Made by a program: the position numbers and the translations under genes. Below are positions 8,217-16,602 of a stretch of 64,000 bases of DNA, piece after piece. Positions within the stretch are counted from its first letter, which is position 1; each line of letters opens with the position of its first letter. The notes under the pieces are model-generated. The model had not been told where the DNA came from. It saw only the letters and a program-made list of their open reading frames with translations, and searched no databases. This DNA is from Cyanidium caldarium (taxonomy: Eukaryota > Rhodophyta > Bangiophyceae > Cyanidiales > Cyanidiaceae): the NCBI GenBank assembly GCA_026184775.1, contig JANCYW010000005.1, positions 272,501-336,500 of the forward strand. The letters are read 5' to 3'.

Positions 8217-9509
8217 TCATTCAGACGCCGTCGGCCGGGCGAGTTGTCGCACCACGCTCGCGTGCGCCGCCTGCACAAACCGCTGCGACAGGCGCGGCGC
8301 GTCGTCGTACGCCGATGGCGACAGCGGCCGTTGCCAAACATCGCGCAAATAGGCGTGCATCATGCCGGCGAGGTAGGCATCACCGCAGCCGGTGGTGCGC
8401 TGCCCGGCACCGGGCGGCAGAGGCGGCGCCGGCGCATAAAACTTGTCGAGCGCCGCAAGCCCCAGCGCCTGCAGCGCCCGCGTCGAACCAGCCACCAACA
8501 ACGAGCCGTCCGCCCCGAGGGTGATCGCCAGCGACCGCACGGCGCTCGTCGTCGTCGACGACGACGACGCCTCCTCGGCGGCACTGACCAGGTGACACAG
8601 CGCCTGCAACAGCCGCCAGGCGTCCTGTCGCCGTCGTTGCCGGTGCGCCGACTGCTGCTCATCGGGCGGTGCGAGAAGCGGCGACTCGCCCAACAGCGCG
8701 CATGCCTCCTCGTAGTTGGCGTGCAACAGGTGCAGCTGCGGCAGCACACCGCGCAGCCATGCCCGCGCCGCAAGCTGATCGAGCTGGGCGGCCGCATCCA
8801 GACGCGGTGCCATCGACGCGCCGTTGGTGTCCAGCGCTAGCGCCACCGGCCGGCCGCGGAACCACTCGTGGATGGCAGCGTGCAGCAGCTGCGACAACGC
8901 CGCCTGCGGCGGTCGCAGTCGTGGCAGCAAGTGCGGATACGCCACATGAAACAGCACCGGACCGGTGCAGCCATTGCTACAGCGGTCACCGTCCAGTTCT
9001 CGGAGGGCGTCGTCGATACGCGGCACGTCGAGCGCTGCATTGGCGCCGCCGTCCAAAAAACACGCTCGGCCGCCCTGGCGATACTCGACCACCACCGACA
9101 CGCCCGTGCTGCACGATTCCACCGAGGCCACCCCACGGAGAGTATTGGCAGCGATGCGGTCGCGTCCCAGCGCGCTGGACAGCGCCTCGCAGTACCGCCG
9201 CCCCTGAGCGTCATCGCCGACGCAGGCGATCGGCTCCAGACGCACGCGCACCGCGGCGCCGCCCTCCGTCGGCGATTCAGCCAGCGCCGCGTGCAGCGCT
9301 CGCAGCGTGTGAAACACACCGCCGCCCGCACACTCCTCGACACCGCCACGGAACTGCACCACGTCCTCGGCGTGCGCCAGCGGCCGCTCCACGTCGCGCA
9401 GCAGCAGGTCCACGCAACCCAGGCCGACGCTGTACACGGTGACGGGCAGGGCGCCGCGGGAGCGCCCGCAACGCCGCACCGCTGCATGTGCGCCTGCGGC
9501 GCTGCCCAT
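8217..9509 (-). CDS. pfkB/ribokinase-family sugar (or nucleoside) kinase
   Basis: A 430-residue kinase of the PfkB fold. VYSVGLGCVDLLLRDVERPL near the start is the first Rossmann strand with the substrate-contact Asp. A QFRGGVEECAGGGVFHTLRAL block corresponds to the 'GG.a.N.A..l..LG' motif (the usual Asn is replaced). TTGCGDAYLAGMMHA near the C-terminus is the second signature (DTxGAGD-like) with the catalytic Asp. The substrate cannot be told. The start at 9509 is the only ATG in frame with the domain. Its 5' end lies inside a duplicated segment: two further copies of this end (10431-10660 and 11582-11811) carry one extra G in a G-run just after the start, which would switch the frame to a different ATG. 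The gene is convergent with malate dehydrogenase and shares a 325-base divergent promoter with a one-helix-protein gene. Confidence 0.85.
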   Translation of the reverse strand: MGSAAGAHAAVRRCGRSRGALPVTVYSVGLGCVDLLLRDVERPLAHAEDVVQFRGGVEECAGGGVFHTLRALHAALAESPTEGGAAVRVRLEPIACVGDDAQGRRYCEALSSALGRDRIAANTLRGVASVESCSTGVSVVVEYRQGGRACFLDGGANAALDVPRIDDALRELDGDRCSNGCTGPVLFHVAYPHLLPRLRPPQAALSQLLHAAIHEWFRGRPVALALDTNGASMAPRLDAAAQLDQLAARAWLRGVLPQLHLLHANYEEACALLGESPLLAPPDEQQSAHRQRRRQDAWRLLQALCHLVSAAEEASSSSTTTSAVRSLAITLGADGSLLVAGSTRALQALGLAALDKFYAPAPPLPPGAGQRTTGCGDAYLAGMMHAYLRDVWQRPLSPSAYDDAPRLSQRFVQAAHASVVRQLARPTASE

Positions 9510-9834
9510 TCGGGAGCCGGACGGGTCGGGCGCGGCGGCGTCGGAGGCGGCGGACAGCGCGCGCTCTGGGGAGCGGACGGGCTGTGCTGGTGAGGCTGCC
9601 GCCCGCAGGACGGTGCACCGGGCGCGGGAGGGTGCCCACGAATCCCATCGCGTCAGCGATCGGTGCGCGCGGAAGGTGTCGTGGACGGATGCACGGGGTG
9701 AATGCGGTATGGCGGCGGATGCTCCGTTCACACGCATGCCGTTGGGGTTGTCCGGGTGTGGTGAACCGCAGACGAATTGTGTGCTCGTGAGAGGTCGTTG
9801 TGACAGCGCAAACTTCAGACTACCGACAGCAAGA
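9510..9834. promoter_or_regulatory. Divergent promoter of the kinase and one-helix-protein genes (unit A)
   Basis: The 325 bases between the kinase start and the OHP-a start must contain both promoters. The same sequence is repeated unchanged in unit B and its kinase-proximal half in unit C. I could not identify a TATA box. Confidence 0.5.
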
Positions 9835-10227
9835 ATGGCATACACCAGCACGGGAACCGGGCACCAGACTGCCGGGCGGCTGTTGTTCGTGGGGGTTGCT
9901 GTGAGGCCTGCGACGCGGGCGCAGCGGGTGAACGGGTTGACGCGGCTGCCGCCGACGGCGCCCCGGGCGGCCGGAGCGCCGCTGGGGCCGCGGACGGCTC
10001 GCCGCGCCAGTTGCGTCTCCAAGCGCGCGTCGCTGCAGATGGCCGCCGGCGGTGGTTCGGGTGGCGGGCCGGAGCAGCGCGGGTTCGGCTTCAGCCTACA
10101 CGCGGAGCAACTCAACGGGCGCGTGGCGATGTTCTTCTTCATGGTGGGCCTGATCACCGAGTTTGCGTCGGGTCAGACGATGCCCCAGCAGATCGCGTAT
10201 TTGTTCCACACCCTGGGCATCGTCTAA
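9835..10227 (+). CDS. Plastid one-helix protein (HLIP/OHP family), copy a
   Basis: A 130-residue protein with an N-terminal plastid-type leader of ~65 residues (Thr/Ala/Arg-rich, no acids) and one chlorophyll-binding-like helix at about residues 90-115. The helix motif HAEQLNGRVAMFFFMVGLITE matches the Lhc/HLIP consensus 'E..NGR.AM.gf....E', with Glu, Asn and Arg as the expected pigment ligands and salt bridge. It ends ASGQTMPQQIAYLFHTLGIV. One-helix proteins bind chlorophyll and carotenoid, protect photosystems under high light and help photosystem assembly. The start ATG (MAYTSTGTG) is chosen because it gives a normal leader; the frame is open further upstream without resemblance to anything. 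The protein is identical to copy b. Confidence 0.85.
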   Translation: MAYTSTGTGHQTAGRLLFVGVAVRPATRAQRVNGLTRLPPTAPRAAGAPLGPRTARRASCVSKRASLQMAAGGGSGGGPEQRGFGFSLHAEQLNGRVAMFFFMVGLITEFASGQTMPQQIAYLFHTLGIV

Positions 10228-10430
10228 CAGCGGCCGGCGAGTCGTTGCGCGCTCCGGCGCAGTGTACGGTATATGGAGGGCGCATGGGCGGACGCGCGGC
10301 GAAACGTGGAGGACCGCCCAGCGAGGAACGAGGACAGCTGCAGAGTGAACGCACGGATGGTATGGTAAACGTCTGCTTCCCATGGTCGCGACGCCAGGGC
10401 CGACAACCGGTCCGCTGAACGCAAGTGTCC

Positions 10431-10660
10431 CCAGCGCCGCGTGCAGCGCTCGCAGCGTGTGAAACACACCGCCGCCCGCACACTCCTCGACACCGCCACG
10501 GAACTGCACCACGTCCTCGGCGTGCGCCAGCGGCCGCTCCACGTCGCGCAGCAGCAGGTCCACGCAACCCAGGCCGACGCTGTACACGGTGACGGGCAGG
10601 GGCGCCGCGGGAGCGCCCGCAACGCCGCACCGCTGCATGTGCGCCTGCGGCGCTGCCCAT
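10431..10660 (-). pseudogene. Truncated 5' fragment of the pfkB kinase gene (unit B)
   Basis: Only the first ~75 codons of the kinase are present; the copy stops at the duplication junction after LRALHAAL and runs into unrelated sequence (GTLAFSG...). The extra G puts the domain in frame with a different ATG (MQRCG...) rather than the one used by the intact gene. It cannot make a kinase. It may still be transcribed from the duplicated promoter. Confidence 0.9.
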
Positions 10661-10985
10661 TCGGGAGCCGGACGGGTCGGGCGCGGCGGCGTCGGAGGCG
10701 GCGGACAGCGCGCGCTCTGGGGAGCGGACGGGCTGTGCTGGTGAGGCTGCCGCCCGCAGGACGGTGCACCGGGCGCGGGAGGGTGCCCACGAATCCCATC
10801 GCGTCAGCGATCGGTGCGCGCGGAAGGTGTCGTGGACGGATGCACGGGGTGAATGCGGTATGGCGGCGGATGCTCCGTTCACACGCATGCCGTTGGGGTT
10901 GTCCGGGTGTGGTGAACCGCAGACGAATTGTGTGCTCGTGAGAGGTCGTTGTGACAGCGCAAACTTCAGACTACCGACAGCAAGA

Positions 10986-11378
10986 ATGGCATACACCAGC
11001 ACGGGAACCGGGCACCAGACTGCCGGGCGGCTGTTGTTCGTGGGGGTTGCTGTGAGGCCTGCGACGCGGGCGCAGCGGGTGAACGGGTTGACGCGGCTGC
11101 CGCCGACGGCGCCCCGGGCGGCCGGAGCGCCGCTGGGGCCGCGGACGGCTCGCCGCGCCAGTTGCGTCTCCAAGCGCGCGTCGCTGCAGATGGCCGCCGG
11201 CGGTGGTTCGGGTGGCGGGCCGGAGCAGCGCGGGTTCGGCTTCAGCCTACACGCGGAGCAACTCAACGGGCGCGTGGCGATGTTCTTCTTCATGGTGGGC
11301 CTGATCACCGAGTTTGCGTCGGGTCAGACGATGCCCCAGCAGATCGCGTATTTGTTCCACACCCTGGGCATCGTCTAA
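10986..11378 (+). CDS. Plastid one-helix protein (HLIP/OHP family), copy b
   Basis: Identical in protein sequence to copy a, 1151 bases away, with the same leader, the same chlorophyll-binding-like helix (EQLNGRVAM) and the same upstream and downstream DNA. It is a full, apparently working duplicate that would raise gene dosage. A mis-assembled repeat is the main alternative to a real duplication. Confidence 0.85.
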   Translation: MAYTSTGTGHQTAGRLLFVGVAVRPATRAQRVNGLTRLPPTAPRAAGAPLGPRTARRASCVSKRASLQMAAGGGSGGGPEQRGFGFSLHAEQLNGRVAMFFFMVGLITEFASGQTMPQQIAYLFHTLGIV

Positions 11379-11581
11379 CAGCGGCCGGCGAGTCGTTGCG
11401 CGCTCCGGCGCAGTGTACGGTATATGGAGGGCGCATGGGCGGACGCGCGGCGAAACGTGGAGGACCGCCCAGCGAGGAACGAGGACAGCTGCAGAGTGAA
11501 CGCACGGATGGTATGGTAAACGTCTGCTTCCCATGGTCGCGACGCCAGGGCCGACAACCGGTCCGCTGAACGCAAGTGTCC

Positions 11582-11811
11582 CCAGCGCCGCGTGCAGCGC
11601 TCGCAGCGTGTGAAACACACCGCCGCCCGCACACTCCTCGACACCGCCACGGAACTGCACCACGTCCTCGGCGTGCGCCAGCGGCCGCTCCACGTCGCGC
11701 AGCAGCAGGTCCACGCAACCCAGGCCGACGCTGTACACGGTGACGGGCAGGGGCGCCGCGGGAGCGCCCGCAACGCCGCACCGCTGCATGTGCGCCTGCG
11801 GCGCTGCCCAT
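11582..11811 (-). pseudogene. Truncated 5' fragment of the pfkB kinase gene (unit C)
   Basis: A second promoter-proximal kinase fragment, the same as that in unit B, cut at the same junction. Not functional as a kinase. It now lies directly upstream of the divergent OHP-c gene. Confidence 0.9.
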
Positions 11812-11982
11812 TCGGGAGCCGGACGGGTCGGGCGCGGCGGCGTCGGAGGCGGCGGACAGCGCGCGCTCTGGGGAGCGGACGGGCTGTGCTGGTGAGGCTG
11901 CCGCCCGCAGGACGGTGCACCGGGCGCGGGAGGGTGCCCACGAATCCCATCGCGTCAGCGATCGGTGCGCGCGGAAGGTGTC
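11582..11982. repeat. Partial duplication unit C
   Basis: The first 401 bases of the unit recur a third time and then stop at GGAAGGTGTC, after which unique sequence (CCTGACTG...) leads to the third, divergent OHP gene. It carries the same extra G as unit B. Confidence 0.95.
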
Positions 11983-12137
11983 CCTGACTGACGCAAGGGA
12001 AAGGAGTTGGGCGGCGAGCGGCTCGGCTGTGCTCATCGCGTTGGTGAACCGGCGGCAAACCACTTCTCGGAGGCGCCACCAGGGCTGCGCGTGCAACAGA
12101 ATATCATCAGAGATTGTCGCAGTGCGGTGCGGGTGTC

Positions 12138-12782
12138 ATGAAACAGTTTCCGGAGCGGTTGATGTTCGCGAAGGTGGCTGTCGGGCTTGCGACGCGATCA
12201 CGGCGGGCTGACGCGTTGCCGCGGCCACCAGCGTCGGCGGCGCACTGCCCAGCCCGGGCGCCACTAGATCGGCGGCTCTGGCACCGCGCCGCGCCTGCGG
12301 CGAGACGTTCAACGCTGCGAATGACTGCCGACGATAGCGCGGACGACGATTCGGAGCAGAAACGGTCGTCGCCCTCGTCGCCCTCGTCGTCCTGGGCGCC
12401 GACATCGTCAAATTCGCCAGCGGCCGCCTCTCTGCGCGACGGCCTGATAGATGAGGACGGTTTCGATTGGTCGGGCGACATTTTCGAGGGCGATATCGGC
12501 TACGACCCCAAGACCGATCCCATGCGGTACCAGTTCACCGAGGCGGAGCTGCAGGAGCAGCAACGCGCCATGACGGCGCTCTCCAACAAGTGGCGCGCGG
12601 AGCGGTTGGCTCGCGAGGCACGCGAGCGGCGTTGGTTTGGCTTTTGTCCGCGCGCGGAGCTGCTCAACGCGCGCGTGGCGATGTTCTTCTTTGCAGTGGG
12701 CATGTTCACCGAGTATGTGACCGGCCAGTCGATGCCGCAGCAGATTGAATACTTTTTACGCATTTTGGGGATTATCGAATAG
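12138..12782 (+). CDS. Plastid one-helix protein (HLIP/OHP family), divergent copy c
   Basis: A 214-residue protein. The first ~65 residues (MKQFPERLMFAKVAVGLATR...) form a basic plastid-type leader with Phe at position 4. An acidic Ser-rich stretch (DDSADDDSEQ) follows, then a conserved-looking segment (DWSGDIFEGDIGYDP, YQFTEAELQEQQRAMTALS) resembling the N-terminal part of larger Lhc-like proteins. The C-terminal helix reads PRAELLNARVAMFFFAVGMFTE, with the Glu/Asn/Arg pigment-binding pattern, and the tail TGQSMPQQIEYFLRILGII parallels copies a and b. So this is an older paralogue with a long stromal domain, in the style of OHP2. The start at 12138 is the first ATG of the frame. Confidence 0.85.
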   Translation: MKQFPERLMFAKVAVGLATRSRRADALPRPPASAAHCPARAPLDRRLWHRAAPAARRSTLRMTADDSADDDSEQKRSSPSSPSSSWAPTSSNSPAAASLRDGLIDEDGFDWSGDIFEGDIGYDPKTDPMRYQFTEAELQEQQRAMTALSNKWRAERLAREARERRWFGFCPRAELLNARVAMFFFAVGMFTEYVTGQSMPQQIEYFLRILGIIE

Positions 12783-13107
12783 GAGCTGGAGGCAGGATGC
12801 ACATCGCGGGGAGAGGGAGAGATAGCACAATGTTGCACGGTGCGTGCGGACGGTCGGACAGGTTCAGAGTCATGGCAGACCGCCCGACGAGAGCAGCGAG
12901 GGCCACCGCGCGAGCGCAGCTGTCGTGGCGTGACGATGTGCTTCCTATGACCTCCTAGGCCAGGGCCAACAAACTATTTGCTGGGGCGACTCGCCGCAGC
13001 ACCGCGGCGATGCCAATTGGCGTTGCCCCCTGCGATGCACGGATCGATCCCCCCACCGACGACCGCCGCCAGCTCATGGGCGAGCGCAACCCGTCGCCTC
13101 TGCCAGC
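12783..13107. other. Spacer between convergent OHP-c and inositol-phosphate synthase
   Basis: A 325-base spacer holding two 3' ends. I see no gene and no clear AATAAA in it. Confidence 0.6.
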
Positions 13108-14805
13108 TCATTCAGCAGCGACTGGACGGGCGGCGCCAGCCGCTCCGCTCTCCCCATCGCTCGATGGAGGCGCCTCGACGCGACACTTGCTCTCCAGGCG
13201 TAAATGCGACTCGGGCGGCAGTCCGACCAGTGCTCGCAGCATATTCTCCAGGCACGCGCGCTGTCGTCGCAACGCATTCACCACCGGCTCGCCGGGCGGC
13301 ACCTGTGGCGATTTCATGAAGAAACCCAGCACGCTCAGCACCGGGTGCAGCGGCTCGTAGTCGCCCGGTGCATCGGTCCGCCGGAAGGACACGCGCGTGA
13401 ACAGCTCGCATAGGATGGCGGTGTCGATAATGAGCGGCGCACACAGCATCGAGTCCAGACACTCGTTGTGCATCACCGAGGTGTAGTGCGCGCCCATGAA
13501 CGCCTCGCTGGTGTACTCGCTCACGTCGCGCTTGGAATCGCCCAGATACGGCACGTACTGCACCACCACCGCGTGGTCGGGCTGCTCGTGCGGGCCGTAC
13601 AGCAGGCCGTTCGACGCCACCAGGTCGTCGATAACGCGCGACTTGGAGGACGACTTGGGCTGCCACATCACGCGGTCCGTCAACTGGTACATATCGTTGT
13701 TGCCGAGGTGGTTGTAGGTCACCATCGCGCGCACCTTAAAGCCGCACTCCAGCAGATAGTCCACCAGCACCGACTTGAGCCGCGTCTGACCCGACTTGAA
13801 GTCGTCGCCGAGCACCGGCACGTGGTGCTGGCGCGCCAGCTCCACCACGCTCGGCAGCAGCGTGTTTTGCGGCGAACCGTTCACGAACGGACAGTGCTCC
13901 AGGACGGCCGCCACCGCGTACAGCGTCGACGGGGACACCTCGGCGTGGTCGGCGTCGATCGCCGCCAGCAGCGCCGGTGCCCGCTGATGCGCCTCGGGTG
14001 GCAACGACGAATACCGCTCACTGTTGCCGGTCCACACCACCACCGCACGCTCCAGCGCGTGTTCCCGCTTGAACTGTTGAATGTGGCCGCGGAGCGCGCG
14101 CAGCTGCTCGCCCTTGCCGCCCGCCAGCACGTTGTCGGCGCGCGGCCACTGGTTGCTGGCGATGAAAGAGCGGTCAAACGCGCCCGGCCACGGTCGCATA
14201 TCCTGCAGCAGCGGCCGCAGCTGCCGACGCAAATCCGGCTCCAGCACCTGCGCTCGCTCCAACGCATCGGCCAGGTTGAGCGACGACACGTCCCAGCCGC
14301 CCAGCACCAGGTCGTTCGGGTGCACCATCGGCAGCAGCGACGACAGCGGCACGTACACGTCGCGCCCAGCCGCATCGCTGCCCACGTGCACCGTCGCCGC
14401 CTGCGTCAGCGAGCCATAATAGTTCGCCGCCTGTGGCCCGCCGCGCGCCGCCCACGATAGGCGCTCGCGGTTGGCCACCACCGCCGCCGTCACCGTCGAG
14501 CCGTTGTTGCCGCCCCAGCCCACCTGCAACAGACCAAGCCTCGGCACCCGCAGCTCCGTCCGAAACGTGTACGACAACGTGTGCTCCCGCGCCTCCAACA
14601 CCTGTCGTTGCAGATCGGGCGTCACCCGCGCCGTCCGGTACTCGTACTGCGCCTCCACGTGGCGGTCCGTGTAGCGCACCCGCGGCGACTGCACCCGAAC
14701 CGGCCAAGCGCGAAAACTACGAAACGGTGATTCGGAAGCCGCCGTTGTCGCCGTTGCCGCTGCAGAGGCAGTGGCGCGGTCGTCCGCCGGCCCCGACGGG
14801 CGCAT
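13108..14805 (-). CDS. INO1: Inositol-3-phosphate synthase (MIPS)
   Basis: This enzyme turns glucose 6-phosphate into 1D-myo-inositol 3-phosphate with NAD+, the first step of inositol synthesis. The 565-residue length fits the eukaryotic family (~510) plus a 50-residue Ala/Thr-rich leader. All core motifs are present in order: GLLQVGWGGNNGSTVTAA (NAD loop), LVLGGWDVSSLNLADAL, FIASNQWPRADN, NGSPQNTLLPSV, VLGDDFKSGQTRLKS, TYNHLGNNDM and SKSRVIDDLVASN. Start at the first ATG (MRPSGPADD); an upstream extension lacks an ATG. The leader is not strongly basic, so the enzyme is probably cytosolic. It is divergent from the sugar-phosphate cyclase gene across 393 bases. An inositol monophosphatase gene, the next step in the pathway, lies 7 kb away. 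Confidence 0.96.
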   Translation of the reverse strand: MRPSGPADDRATASAAATATTAASESPFRSFRAWPVRVQSPRVRYTDRHVEAQYEYRTARVTPDLQRQVLEAREHTLSYTFRTELRVPRLGLLQVGWGGNNGSTVTAAVVANRERLSWAARGGPQAANYYGSLTQAATVHVGSDAAGRDVYVPLSSLLPMVHPNDLVLGGWDVSSLNLADALERAQVLEPDLRRQLRPLLQDMRPWPGAFDRSFIASNQWPRADNVLAGGKGEQLRALRGHIQQFKREHALERAVVVWTGNSERYSSLPPEAHQRAPALLAAIDADHAEVSPSTLYAVAAVLEHCPFVNGSPQNTLLPSVVELARQHHVPVLGDDFKSGQTRLKSVLVDYLLECGFKVRAMVTYNHLGNNDMYQLTDRVMWQPKSSSKSRVIDDLVASNGLLYGPHEQPDHAVVVQYVPYLGDSKRDVSEYTSEAFMGAHYTSVMHNECLDSMLCAPLIIDTAILCELFTRVSFRRTDAPGDYEPLHPVLSVLGFFMKSPQVPPGEPVVNALRRQRACLENMLRALVGLPPESHLRLESKCRVEAPPSSDGESGAAGAARPVAAE

Positions 14806-15198
14806 GCCGCAACCGCCCGCGATCCCGCTTCCAACGCAGCAACGCGCCGCCTCGCCACCACCACCACCGCCACCGAACACCTTTGAACGCTCACTGCGGC
14901 CCCACCCGCAGCACCGCAGTTGCCCTGCTGGTCGACTTTATCGAAACACCTCCGACACCCTCCACCGCGGTAATGCACCCGCTGCGACAGAGACTGTCGC
15001 CCGCCGCCCGGGCGCGTGCTCGACGATCGAGCGTTGCGAGCGCGATTCGCGGCGGGCGCATCGTGGGCGTTTCTGCCGTGCCCGGGAGCACAAAGCGTGC
15101 TCGCCAGAAACGAGGCTGTGTGAACAGACACCGGTGCGAATGGGCGTCGGGAGGGTGCGTCGGATGCTGATTGGGGGCGAGCGCTAAGGGGAGGCGCT
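14806..15198. other. Divergent promoter between MIPS and the sugar-phosphate cyclase
   Basis: This 393-base spacer holds the promoters of both genes. No coding feature is supported. Confidence 0.55.
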
Positions 15199-16602
15199 AT
15201 GTCGGGCGGGAAACGGGCGGCACTGAACGGCGGGGGCGATGGCGTGCAGACCGACGGGTCATCGCTGGTGGAGGCGGCGCCGGAGCGCAGCGGAGAAGGG
15301 AGCGACGGGGTGCAGGGGCGCAGTGTCGACGATGTTCCGGGTGTGCCGCTGCGGCGGGCGCCATTGAACGTGTTTTGGCGCCCGTCCGACTGTTGCCACT
15401 GTGAGCCGGGCGCTGCGCAAGGAACGTGCGCGCGACACGGCTCGTGGCTGAACGCGTTTCGGCGCGAGGTGTCGTATTCAGTGAGTTTCGCCAAACGGTT
15501 GCTGGATGTGCGGAATCCGACGCTGGCACACGCACAGCGGCCGCCGGAGCTGCGGCGTCGGTTCTGTGTGATCGACACCGAGGTGCAACGGCTGTACGGT
15601 GCGGCGATCCGGGGATACTTCCAGCACCACGGCCTGGAGGTGGACGCGGTGGTGTTGGCGGGCGGCGAGCAGCACAAGACGCTCGAGGCGGTGCAGCAAG
15701 TGCTGGATGCGCTGTGTGCCTTCCAGCTGCACCGCCGCGAGCCGATGCTGGTGTTTGGCGGCGGTGTGGTGTTGGATGTGGCCGGATTTGCGGCATCGGC
15801 GTATCGCCGCGGCGTGCCGTACATTCGGATCCCGACGACGCTGCTGGCCATTGTGGACGCCAGCGTGGGCGTGAAGACCGGCGTGGACTACCGGCACACC
15901 GGCACCGGAGCGGTGTACAAGAACCGCATGGGCGCGTTCTATGCGCCGGCAGCAGCGTGGCTAGATCCGTCGTTCATCGCCACGCTGGATGAGCGCAACG
16001 TGGTGAACGGGATGGGCGAGATCGTCAAGCTGGCGCTGGTGCGGTCAGCGGAGCTGTTCGCGCTGCTGGAGGAGCACGGCGCCCGCCTGATCGACTCGCG
16101 CTTCCAGTGCGGCGAGGTGGCCGACCGCGTCATCGCCCTCAGCGTGGAGATCATGCTGGAGGAGCTGGGACCTAATTTATGGGAGACCAACCTAGAGCGC
16201 TGCGTTGACTATGGACACACCTTTAGCAAGGTACTGGAGATGAAGCGACTCGGTGACCTGTGGCACGGCGAGGCGGTGAACATCGACGGGCTCCTCTGCG
16301 TGCTGCTGAGCGAGGCGCGCGGCTGGCTCACCGTCGAGCAGCGTGAGCGCATCCTGCACGTCATGCGGGACGTGTGTCGCTTGCCGGTGCACGACGCGCT
16401 GTGCGACAGCGCGGATACGCTGTGGCAAGGCGTGCTGGACGGCATCGAGCACCGGAACGGGCGACAGCGCGTGCCGCTGCTGCGTGGCGCCATCGGCCAG
16501 ACGGTGTGCGTCGACGACCTCACCTACGCGGAGGTGGCGCAAGCGTCCCGGCACCTGCGGGACCTCACGCGGGGCGCTCCGCCAGCGCGGGCGTCTCCAT
16601 AA
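15199..16602 (+). CDS. Sugar-phosphate cyclase, EEVS/DDGS type (dehydroquinate synthase superfamily)
   Basis: The protein has 467 residues; after a ~95-residue N-terminal extension it follows the sedoheptulose-7-phosphate cyclases: EVSYSVSFAKRLLDVRNPTL, MLVFGGGVVLDVAGFAAS, IRIPTTLLAIVDASVGVKTG, NGMGEIVKLALV, LEELGPNLWE, VDYGHTFSKVLEM and WHGEAVNID. The Glu of NGMGEIVK and the His residues of GHTF and WHGEA are the zinc ligands. True dehydroquinate synthase lacks the LEELGPNLWE segment, so the product is more likely 2-epi-5-epi-valiolone or demethyl-4-deoxygadusol, the latter being the first precursor of mycosporine-like sunscreens known from red algae. I cannot separate EEVS from DDGS by eye. 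In some red algae DDGS is fused to an O-methyltransferase; here it is not. The 3' end overlaps the convergent VOC gene by 38 bases. Confidence 0.85.
   Translation: MSGGKRAALNGGGDGVQTDGSSLVEAAPERSGEGSDGVQGRSVDDVPGVPLRRAPLNVFWRPSDCCHCEPGAAQGTCARHGSWLNAFRREVSYSVSFAKRLLDVRNPTLAHAQRPPELRRRFCVIDTEVQRLYGAAIRGYFQHHGLEVDAVVLAGGEQHKTLEAVQQVLDALCAFQLHRREPMLVFGGGVVLDVAGFAASAYRRGVPYIRIPTTLLAIVDASVGVKTGVDYRHTGTGAVYKNRMGAFYAPAAAWLDPSFIATLDERNVVNGMGEIVKLALVRSAELFALLEEHGARLIDSRFQCGEVADRVIALSVEIMLEELGPNLWETNLERCVDYGHTFSKVLEMKRLGDLWHGEAVNIDGLLCVLLSEARGWLTVEQRERILHVMRDVCRLPVHDALCDSADTLWQGVLDGIEHRNGRQRVPLLRGAIGQTVCVDDLTYAEVAQASRHLRDLTRGAPPARASP

Larger units (their letters stand above)
9281..10430. repeat. Tandem duplication unit A (kinase 5' end + promoter + OHP gene)
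   Basis: This 1150-base unit begins inside the kinase coding region (CCAGCGCCGC) and ends 200 bases after the OHP stop codon (GCAAGTGTCC). Unit B follows at once and reads identically except for one G (GGG at 9449-9451 here, GGGG in B and C). I saw no other difference when comparing the units by eye. Confidence 0.95.
10431..11581. repeat. Tandem duplication unit B
   Basis: A 1151-base copy of unit A, joined directly to its end. It contains a truncated kinase 5' end and a full OHP gene. It differs from A by one extra G, in the kinase leader. Confidence 0.95.

Noticed and set aside
9439-9834. Extended N-terminus for the one-helix protein of unit A
   Set aside because: The frame is open but runs antisense to the kinase 5' end and has no leader-like or conserved character; MAYTST gives a normal plastid leader.
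10154-11308. Long minus-strand frames across units A to C
   Set aside because: They are the antisense of the one-helix-protein genes joined to kinase fragments in mixed frames, with no protein similarity of their own.
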